Assembly (NCBI RefSeq): GCF_026914265.1
Contig: NC_069131.1
Span: 12,174,294 to 12,238,293, forward strand
DNA from: Mya arenaria
Lineage: Eukaryota; Mollusca; Bivalvia; Myida; Myidae
Length of the DNA stretch: 64,000 nt
Direction: 5' to 3'
Part shown: positions 13,701 through 25,100 of the stretch, in pieces
Numbering within the stretch: the first letter of the stretch is position 1
Layout of the letters: every line of letters starts with the position of its first letter
Position numbers and translations under genes: made by a program
Notes under the pieces: model-generated
Seen by the model: only the letters and a program-made list of their open reading frames with translations
Databases searched by the model: none
Told to the model about the DNA's origin: nothing

Positions 13701-16700
13701 TACACCGCTGGCCGCCAACCACGTTGCACACCTGAAGAGAGAAATGGATTGTAAATACATGTAAGTGGTCATGATCCAAACTCATGATTCTCAAGTATAT
13801 TGAATGTGCCTTATACCTACAACTTTAATGCAGGGGTTCTTACAGCTCATATTTGTCAATCCTGAAAAATATCTGAGGGTCAGATTGTGTATAAGGGAGT
13901 CATGCCCAAAGCGGGGTAAAGGGGCTTAGACCCCTTTTGTTAATGTTTACAAAGTCATTAATATTTAAGTTACTTCCTACTGTTTTTGATAATGTCAGAG
14001 CAAGAAAACACACATTATTTTTAACTGTACAGAAGTCTGAAATTTGAAAAGGTCTCAATCCTGATTTTAGGATTAATCCTGAACTTATGAACCCCTGTTA
14101 ATGGCTACAAGTTTACAGAAGGGGTAATGTTACAGAAATGTAGTCCATTACCGTAAATGACTGGGTATTAGACACACTTTTTTCCCTCAGATTGCGATGT
14201 AAAAAATGCCTGCGTCTTATAACCAGCAACAAGCTTTTGGATTTTTTTTTTCTGAGGTCGATTTAAGGTCGAGCGCTTGTTTCGATTTATGTAGAAAGGG
14301 ATGTAACTCGCGTCATATCGATCGAGAACATACGGGTTAAAACGGCAGTTGAAGATCGGGATACGGTATATCGTAAGATATTTATAAGTACAAAAAAATA
14401 CTGAACGATTAAAGTTATTCAATATTATTTTGAATATAACAATAATAAAACATGCATATATAAGCAAAGCTGTGCACTGTCAAAACATTTTTTGTCAGTT
14501 GTACGATAAGGTGTGAAAAACTAGCACTGCCTTTAAAGCTGTTTTATTAACATACCAATACTACAAACTGTTGCGATAATGGTCTTGTGTTTTTCACACT
14601 TCGCCACGTTCTTTCTTTTCTGTAGGTTTTGACATTTTGAGAACAAACCCGTACAATATTAGTTTTTTTACAAAACTTTTCATTATCGTTTATCATATAC
14701 TGTCAGAAAGAAATCTTACAAATTGTCATAAAAGGTACTTTTCAGTGCCATCCAGCAACAAACTGTCACACACGGTACTTTGCTTATTTTGCTTTGTATT
14801 AGTATTCTATGGTTTTAAAAATAACCATCACTATTTTCACAATTTTTTTTTTTTGGTCACAGTCAACAAACATGGTGGCCGAACTCGGCAGAAGATTTTG
14901 ACATTTTTTCTATGCATCCTATAACCCCAAACATAGATTCAAAGTTTTTTCCTCAGATTTTTCACTAATTTTTTTGCCTGCGTCTTATACCCTCTATCAC
15001 CTTATACCCAGTCATTTACGGTATTAATTGATTTGACACTCTTGACTTAGTTTAACTACTGCATATACATCTATAACTGACCATACCATATGTTTTTTTG
15101 AATCAGCAATAGTTCAATTACCCTAAGACAACCATCATATCTGAATAGAATGACTCTGGCAGGTCTATGCTGTTCTACATCTCGATGAAGGTAGGTGTTT
15201 CCTGGTCTACCATGTATAAGGCAGGTGAAAATCCTGGAGCTTTCCAGGAAATATCTGCCAACCATGCAACATTGCAAGATGCAACAATGCACTCTGCAGT
15301 ATAACCTAACATGCTGTACTCACCTCTAGGGGCAGGTATGTGTGTTTCTGCTCCTGTCCCACTTGTAGACAGGGCAGGTGGGGATGCTGGAGCTTCATCT
15401 TGTACCTCTCCAGGAAATACCTGGCAACTGTGCACTCTACTGTCTGGCCAGAGTCCAACTGCAGAGGGAATCTGTGGGGAGAATATCAACATTTACAAGC
15501 ATTGTGTTGTATTATGCAAAGGGGGTGAATATCCAAACTTACAAGCATAGTTGGATAAAGCAAAGGAAAGTAAGCGCTGCCTGGTGTTTTTATTTGACCA
15601 AGTTCTCCACCTAAGATTAAGCCTATCATGTATGGTAATAAATGTATGTGGAAGTTAGCGCTGCCTGGTGTTTTTATTTGACCAAGTTCTCCACCTAAGA
15701 TTAAGCCTATCATGTATGGTAATAAATGTATGTGGAAGTTAGGGCTGCCTGGTGTTTTTATTTGACCAAGTTCTCCACCTAAGATTAAGCCTATCATGTA
15801 TGGTAATAAATGTATGTGGAAGTTAGGGCTGCCTGGTGTTTTTATTTGACCAAGTTCTCCACCTAAGATTAAGCCTATCATGTATGGTAATAAATGTATG
15901 TGGAAGTTAGGGCTGCCTGGTGTTTTTATTTGACCAAGTTCTCCACCTAAGATTAAGCCTATCATGTATGGTAATAAATGTATGTGGAAGTTAGGACTGC
16001 CTGGTGTTTTTATTTGACCAAGTTCTCCACCTAAGATTAAGCCTATCATGTATGGTAATAAATGTATGTGGAAGTTAGCGCTGCCTGGTGTTTTTATTTG
16101 ACCAAGTTCTCCACCTAAGATTAAGCCTATCATGTATGGTAATAAATGTATGTGGAAGTTAGCGCTGCCTGGTGTTTTTATTTGACCAAGTTCTCCACCT
16201 AAGATTAAGCCTATCATGTATGGTAATAAATGTATGTGGAAGTTAGGGCTGCCTGGTGTTTTTATTTGACCAAGTTCTCCACCTAAGATTAAGCCTATCA
16301 TGTATGGTAATAAATGTATGTGGAAGTTAGGGCTGCCTGGTGTTTTTATTTGACCAAGCTCTCCACCTAAGATTAAGCCTATCATGTATGGTAATAAATG
16401 TATGTGGAAGTTAGGGCTGCCTGGTGTTTTTATTTGACCAAGTTCTCCACCTAAGATTAAGCCTTTCATGTATGGTAATAAATGTATGTGGAAGTTAGGA
16501 CTGCCTGGTGTTTTTATTTGACCAAGTTCTCCACCTAAGATTAAGCCTATCATGTATGGTAATAAATGTATGTGGAAGTTAGCGCTGCCTGGTGTTTTTA
16601 TTTGACCAAGTTCTCCACCTAAGATTAAGCCTATCATGTATGGTAACAAGAGCACCGCGGAGTGGGTGCCAACGCTCGTCTGTTTTTTTTCCAAGTCGAA

Positions 16701-19069
16701 AAGGGGGGATAACTCAATATTAATTAAAGGCAAAATTATATGACCTGCTATAAACATGCATAGTGTTAATAGGAACACGTGTAGCAAGTTTAATGTGAAA
16801 ATGTTGAACGGTTTTTGAGTTATGAGGTAAGGTTAAAGTTTTTGGACGACGACGACGACGCAGACGCAGACGACGCCGACGACGCCAAGGCTATCACAAT
16901 AACTCGACTTTTTTTCTTCGAAAAACAGACGAGCTAATAAATGTATGTGGAAGTTAGGGCTGCCTGGTGTTTTTATTTGACCAAGTTCTGCACTTTGTTT
17001 GTGCGTGTCTGCGTGTGACGTTACAAACCCTGTACTTACGACTGTGTTTGTGCGGGTCTGCGTGTGACGTTACAAACCCTGTACTTACGACTGTGTTTGT
17101 GCGGGTCTGCGTGTGACGTTACACACCCTGTATTTCCTCTTCATGGTCCCACAGTGGGTGATCTCAACCTTCAGACCTGCGAGAGATAAAGGAATTGGTT
17201 CAAGATCATTTGATGCTACTTTTTTTATTGATAATTTCTACTTGTGGTGGAATGTTATCTTCAAAAACACACGCAATATATATGAGAATGTCTCAAGTTA
17301 ATAATTCATTAAATAACTGCTTTGTTGGAAGTTTTTGGAGGGTTTTCTTGCAGCTTGAAACACTAAACTCTAATACAAAGACATCTGACCTTTGATTTCC
17401 TTGGTGAACTTGACCCTCTGGGAGTCAGTAAGGGGACGTTTCTGTTCAGACATGTCCTTCATATCCAGGACCTCACACATGAACTCGATCACCGGCTGCT
17501 GCTTGTAGAACGCAGTAGCCGACACTGGAAATAAATATAACATAGTAAAACATAAACGTCTAACATCGCATCAATAGAATTGAAAGGCATGAACTCCCTC
17601 AGTTCCCAGTGAACTCAAGAAATATTTTTTTCATAGTTTTTCTTTAGTGCCATAGCCTTCCAGAAATAACTTTTCTGGTTTTATTTTGCAATGATCACTT
17701 TGAACATCAGAGTACACTCCATTAACTCACTTTTCTGCAACTTAACACTGCATGGTTTAAAAGTGAACCGTTTATTACAAATACAATACAAACCAACTCT
17801 TACTCACCATCAATGTTGAGCATCATTTTCCACAGTGAGGGTCTCACACTCTGATGGAAGCCAAACCATACCTCCCTTCCCCCACCCAAGGGGTGGTCGT
17901 AACCCTCAGGGGGTGAGAAAAATGAGCGTCCCACAGGTGTGTATCTGAAAGACAGGGCATGGGAGGTTAACAGGCAGGTTCATTGTAATATTATAACTTG
18001 TACATGATTTCACGGTTAACACCATACTCTGGCTAAATTGTGTGAAAGCTCAATGCTATTTCATTTTTTTTAAGCCATGACATTCATATTTAAAACTGTT
18101 TATATATATTTATATAAAATTGGCCAAAACAACAAAGTAATCTTGTAATTCTTTGATAACCTGTTTCGTGTTTAGCTCATCTTTATGCACTTATTGAAGT
18201 ATATTGAATATAATAAGAAGAGATACTTCTTTTGCTTGCTATTTCACTTCACATCACAAGACTAAAACCAAACATCATTAAGCATGGTATAACACAGTTA
18301 CTATAGTTACTACAACAATTCTCATGCCATTCACTCAGAACCAAAAAAGCCTTGTCATAAATTATGCTAATGGTGAAGCTTCTATGGCTTGCCACGACAA
18401 TTTCAAACAGATCCCTATTAATTATAACTTTCAAAAGGTTTGTACAGAACCAGTTCTGACCTTGACCTACATTATGATTTTAAGACTCAGGCAATTAACA
18501 TAATTTTTTAGAAGAATGATATTTTTTGGGTCATTTAAAGGCCCTCACAATAAAATGCTCCTGGTGACGTAATTAAACTAGGTAGAGGTCAAGAATCCTA
18601 GCAACATGTGTGACTTGTCTAGGTCATTCATAAAACACATTACAGAGTCAATGGGATGATAGAGGTATTCCCCTTGAAATGTCACCTTAACCCCTTATAT
18701 ACATGTACCCTCTTTCTTCTTTTCATGGGTTGACCTTTCATTTCCTAGCCCTAATCCAGTTCACTTAGATACTGACCGTGAGCTAATTTGGTATTGATCA
18801 CATGTTTGGTCAAACACTAACCCTAATTCTAGATTTTTTGTATGACAAATTGTAAAAAAATCCGGACTGATATTTCCCTTAAAGCATGAACTCTCTGTGA
18901 CACAGGGCTGAATATGGCCACAGAGTTGTGCACAGAAAGTAATCACACCTCCTATATTTGACCATGTTTTGAAGTATGAAATGGAACATGACAAGAAAGG
19001 GCTTGAAGACCTATGTAATCACAGATGAGATCCAGCAAACACAAATAATACATAAAACATAACAGCACA

Positions 19070-19135
<66 letters not shown>

Positions 19136-22100
19136 TAAACACAGCTGCAAATGTTTAACTGTAAAAGTGATTTTAATAGTGCACAGTGAGAAATAATATA
19201 TTGATACATTGTTAGTAAGAACATGTATTATTTTTAACTGTTTTAGTTTCAAAACATAAAACAAACATAGAAAGTTTCAACTTGAGGTGCAGCTTGAGTT
19301 TTCAGGAGAGAGGAAGGTGGATATTTTTCAATAATAACATTGAGATGACTGACATGAGTTTTTAGTCCAAATATTTAACTAGAGCTGTCACAGGAGTGAC
19401 GAATACCCCCAAATGCCGCCTGGACACAGGAATGGCAAACCATTCCTTTGAAAAGAGGCCATAACTCCAAGGTTACTGCACACTGCATCTTCTTTTATCA
19501 TGCATGTATTGTTTTATTTAAATCTGTTGAGTAATTTAGAAGTTACACTGATGACAAGAAAAACTAGCCTTTCATGAGTTATCGTCCGGAAACCATTTTT
19601 GACCTTGGCCCCACCAGCCCCAATATCGAACTTGACCTGTATCTTCTGATGTTACACCTGCGTACCAAAAATTGTTCAAATCTGTCTAGCCTTTCATGAG
19701 TTATCGTCCAGAAACCGTTCTTCTATTTTTAGTAACAGTGACCGTGACCTTGGCCCCACCAGCCCCAATATCGAACTTGACCTGTATCTTCTGATGTTAC
19801 ACCTGTGTACCAAAAATTGTTCAAATCTGTCTAGCCTTTCATGAGTTATCGTCCGGAAACCGTTTTTCTATTTTTAGTAACAGTGACCTTGGCCCCACCA
19901 GCCCCAATATCGAACTTGACCTGTATCTTCTGATGTTACACCTGTGTACCAAATTTTTTTCAAATCTGTCTAGCCTTTCATGAGTTATCGTGCGGAAACC
20001 ATGAAAACCGACAGACCGACCGACCGACTGACCAGCTCACTCCTATATTCCCCCTCAAACTTCGTTTGTGGGGGTAAAATTATTATTTTTTGGCGAAAAA
20101 TAGATTTTTACATTTCTTAAGCATGCACAGTAATATTGTTGACATACCTAAAAGTCCAAGGGCTTTGCTACAATTCTTACCTCACTTCAGCACTCTTCAT
20201 GGTTGGTAACAATTGAGATACTTTTTAAGATGTTAAAACAAGAAAACAGTTAAAATCTTACCTGATCTGCCAAAAAAAAATCGGAGAAGTGAAGGGTTAA
20301 ATATTAATTATCAAATTTTGATATGATTTTTTATTTTTTTTATTTTGTTTTAATAGCAAAGCCCTTGGATAAAACAAAGAGTCTATTAAATTTGCATTAT
20401 AAAAATACAATAGGATGCATACAGTCTAGGGAGTAGTCTTTATAAATACAAATTGAATTTACTAGTTAGGCTTTGCAGCATAAAATACCAAATATAAATG
20501 AAGCAAATAAAGCTCAAAATTCTAAGCAGATTAATTAACAAATTTGTTTTCCAAAAGAAAGAGTACAACAATGAATTTGCCTTATAAATCTCTATGATTT
20601 TTTAAGCACTGCATGGACTTGATGTGAAGCCTGGACTTACTTCATGCTCGGTAGGTGTCGTATGACAACATCGAGAGCCTGCATAGCGTCCTGCGGTATT
20701 CTCCTCGACCTGCCGTGGAGCGCGTCCTCTAGGGCGACTAGACTTACTTGTCCAATCCATCGTATACAGACTTTAAATATCCTATCCTTGCCCTCCCCCG
20801 GTAGGGTTAACTCAAGCTCCACCTAGCACAAGACACAGAAACACCCCACGTTACATTACTCTATGTCAATCTTGTACACACACACACAGGTGATGGGCAG
20901 CGGACTTGAGGAAGAGATGAGCGGTAAGCCTTTTGAGTTAGGATAAAACATGCTTCTAATAGCAATGAGAGATTGGTGGGCTAGATTCTTCGCATTGCAT
21001 TTATAATAACTGCCAAGTTTATGCTGTTAGCTACATTTTGGAACTTAAGCCAAATCATGAAATGCCGCTTGAAAACATGGTGATGCATTTAATAAGATTT
21101 TGATTTTTCTCTCTCTCTGAATTTAACATGCTTAAGGCCTAACCCTAAAGCGCACCAATCATCTCTACCACAAATGTACGTTCCTCGGGAAGTATTGTGT
21201 TAGTGTCTCGTACAGGGGAGAGCCAGCCAATCAAAACACCACATACAAGCACCCCACAGGGAGATCTACGCACATCTCTCAGGGCACCATACTCACGTAA
21301 GACTAGGCAGATGCCGCATGATGACATCGAGGGCCTGGACAGAGTCGAAGGGAATGGTTCGCCCCCTTCCTTCCAAGGCCTCCTCCAGGGCGTAAAGGGA
21401 CACCTGGTCCACCCATTTCACTTGGATGGTGAAAACACGATCTTTGCCCTCACCAGGTAATGTTACTTCTAACTCGATCTAACAGGGGGTAGAAATTGGT
21501 TTTCCTCATATGTGCACACATGTCTTCCTATTTTTACTAGTCTACTTTTGGCTAACATGAGCGTTAAATTACTTGTGTTACATCTATGTTTCATGACAAT
21601 TTGGTGTTTTATAGAAATTCTGAATAACAAATAAAATTCATGTTTAAAGTAAGAGAAAAGCTGAAATCCACTTTTTTTTTTATTAAATTCTATTTGCACC
21701 AATCTTTAGGAAATATTAATTGGTTTGGTGACTTCCTCAATGCAAACTGTGTATCATATTGATGCTTTGTGTGCTTATCAGCCTGCCTTCTTCAATAAGT
21801 AGTTCTACACGATACATATAAGTAAACACCAAATCACTGTTGGCAGCTATTGGTTACTGTGGAAAGTAAAAGTTGATAAGTCTATAAAAAATCTACATTT
21901 TATATGATATTTCACTTGGTGGATTAGGGCCTACAAGTTAAAGCCATGATCACTCAAAGAATGGCGTCAAAACCTTGAAATGCTAACATCAATTGCAAAC
22001 AGAAGCAAGTTTTTGCTACATATTTTTAAACATGCGGAAATAACAACCTTTCATCTGCAATAAAAATATCATGTTAAACTATTGAATAAAAAGCTGCAAA

Positions 22101-25100
22101 AGAAACAAGTCTGTAAAGAATGGAATACTTGCAAGACAAAACAATTCCAAAAAGATAAATTCTTCTTCATAATAATGGTGTGGAAAAAAGGCAACATATT
22201 TTGTATATTGATTATTTAGTGACTGTGTTGAAGCAAAGAACATCCTTATCCCTTAAAAATTTTCCTCAATTTTAAAAACTTCATATATATAATTATCAAA
22301 TTAACATTTCTGTACCTACATAAAATTTGTAACGCTATTATTTAATAACTGACTTGTTCTGGGTTAACTTCAAGCAGCAGTTTCCTACCTTTTCCTTGCC
22401 GATGGGGAGTGGGTCTCGACTGTAGAGGTTTTTACGGCCGTCAAACACTGGTTTTGCACCCTGGAAAATCTTTTGGCTGTACGCTGTCACCATGGTCTCG
22501 ATGATCTCTCTAAAATGCAGGAAAGACTGATTGAGCATGATTCTAACAAGAGTTCAACCAATGGGGAAGTGCACATTAAGAGTTTGAATTTGGTCATATT
22601 TGACAATTAAAGGGCCATAACTCTGGAGTTAAAAGTGCTATGTTTTTATGTTTATGTGATTTGATTGTTGATTAAACTCATTTGAGATTTGTAACCAAGT
22701 TTGGTCAAGATTTGCTCAGGCTCAAGTTGGAAAATGACGCAGTGGATGAAGGACAAAATGATTCTCATATCTGAAATACTATGTCGGTGACATTTTTAGA
22801 TACAATCCCAATTGCACTTTAGCCATGCATAACAGAAAAATTAGAACTTCTTGTGTTTAGACAAAAGCTACTCAATGAAGGTTTTTCATTTTTAGAATCA
22901 CACAGACAAATGATTTTTCCTTGCAACCCTTATTCTGCAGATCTCATTTGTAAGAAATTTTCACAGTCACTTATTTCTAAATACACAAAACTCAACTAAC
23001 CTGTTGACTCTTCGTGGACATTTATCGGGTGTAATGCTGATGTCATAGTGGTTTATGAAGCCTTTTGGTATGCGGACCTGGAAGTGGTTGGCCCGGAGCG
23101 CGATGGGACGACCCTCAGTGCCCTGGTTGGGGCGTTGTGGGCACAGGAAATCGATGGGTGGTGTGGTGGGAGGGGGCTCCTGGAACTGTTGGGGCAGGCC
23201 CAAGTAAGGCAGTGTGGTGGGCGGCACTGAAACAGGGGGAGGTGACATATACATCATGGGCAGGGTAGTGTCTATATATATATATAAACAATATGCAACG
23301 ATGCTCAAAGGTTGGTTTGAGTGGCTGTTAAAAGTTAAATAGCATTTACCCTGTTTCTCAGACAAACCTCTGTAGTGAAAATTCTTTAATTAAGTAGCAG
23401 AAAACATCCACAATAATGGTGACAATCTAGTTTGCATAATAATATATTAAATCCAGTAAGCTTAATTCTTCATGTTTTACAATGGTTTTCTGTTTATACT
23501 TTGGTCTGTAATTGATTTCCTGTGATCTACCAGTCATAATTTATTGTTATTAAATGAACATCACAATATTTAAAATAAGATACAAATATACATATATTTG
23601 CTAGATAACAGCTTGATTGTTCAGAACTTGGTTAAAGTAAACAACATTGTCATCTTTATCATTTACTAACTAAACTTTTAAATCTTGTTTGCTCTGGACC
23701 GTTCATAGAGCAAGGTGCATTTGCGATCTTCAGTAAATTTAACAATGTTCATGACAATTTTGGTTGTAGGGGTTTTATTTGAATATATGAGCATGTCAAA
23801 CACTTTCACTTTTAAAATTATTAATAATGCTGTATACAAATTTGTTAACTTAAAAAGAAGATCTGAACAATCGGCCCGATATCTTAATAATTTCGGTACT
23901 TTTCTACAACTACATGTAGGCATGTGGTCATTGGGAAACGTGATTTCTAAAATGGATGGATATCATTATACATTAGTTTTTTAAACAAATATTTGTAAAA
24001 ACATTGTCCCTGCACCAGTCTATCAATATTATTAGATACCGCAAAGAGACATATACCAGTACATGAAATTAGAAATTAACTTTTTTATCAACCACAAGGG
24101 ACAATGACAGACTAAAAAACAATTCTGAAAATCCGGAAATTTGGAATGAGTAGGAGGGATACAGCCCCAAGGCTGGATCAAGGGGCCCAGACCTCTGTTG
24201 AAAGTGTTATAAAGGCCATTTAAAGTACAAGGTACTTCTAACTATTCTTATGCAAATGACCAGCAAAAAAACAAACTAAACAAACGCAATTGTAATTGTA
24301 TGAAATTAAAAGCTCTCAGTCCATATTTTAATCTTGTAACTTGTTGTTTTTTCTTTAAAATGCGAATTGCTATAAAAGATAACTTAGAATAGATTCTCAC
24401 CCGTTTGTCTACAACAAATTTGTTCTTAAAAATTAATCATTAATTTTCAATAGTTTCATGTGTTAACGACTCATTTCCAGAGCTCTGTTACTTATATTAA
24501 CTGAAAGATATATTAGTTACAGAATTTCAACAAATTACCAGCTGATACGGATCTCCGAAATATACATGTACCTTACATCCCAAATATCCCATCAACAAAC
24601 CCCAAGAGCCAATAACAGTACAATAAACTATGCAAAAACTAGGAATTACTTGTGCCAAGGTGAGTGAAACCTATTAAAAGTTTGTACAATTTGGAAGGCT
24701 AATGAATTTCTCATTGTTTATACAATGCCTACGAGACTTTAAAGATGCACTCTCACAAATTGGCCATTCTGACAACTGATTTTTTTCTCTTGAAATGAGC
24801 CAAATTGTTCATAAATTACTTAAATAACGGAGATATACGACTGCTGATGAAAGATCAGATCAAATTTTTTTTTACGTTCAAAAATTGATGTTTTATGGAA
24901 CGCAGGCATCGAAATTAGACTTTTGAATGAACAAGCCCGAATTCTTATAATATTAATGCATGGAATCATATTTTTAAACAAGCCCTGCCATATAATACTC
25001 AGAATTTGAGCAAGCCCGGAAGACATTTTACCAGTGCAGGGCTTACGGGCTTGTGCTAATTTTGACCACTGGTGACGCTTTAAGAAAAAGAAAAAGTTTG

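Noticed and set aside
15486-16787. 433-residue open frame on the minus strand
   Set aside because: It is the 84-bp minisatellite read in frame; it lies in an Argonaute intron and has no domain.
23048-23268. Plus-strand frames rich in Trp and Gly
   Set aside because: Shadows of Argonaute exon 2.
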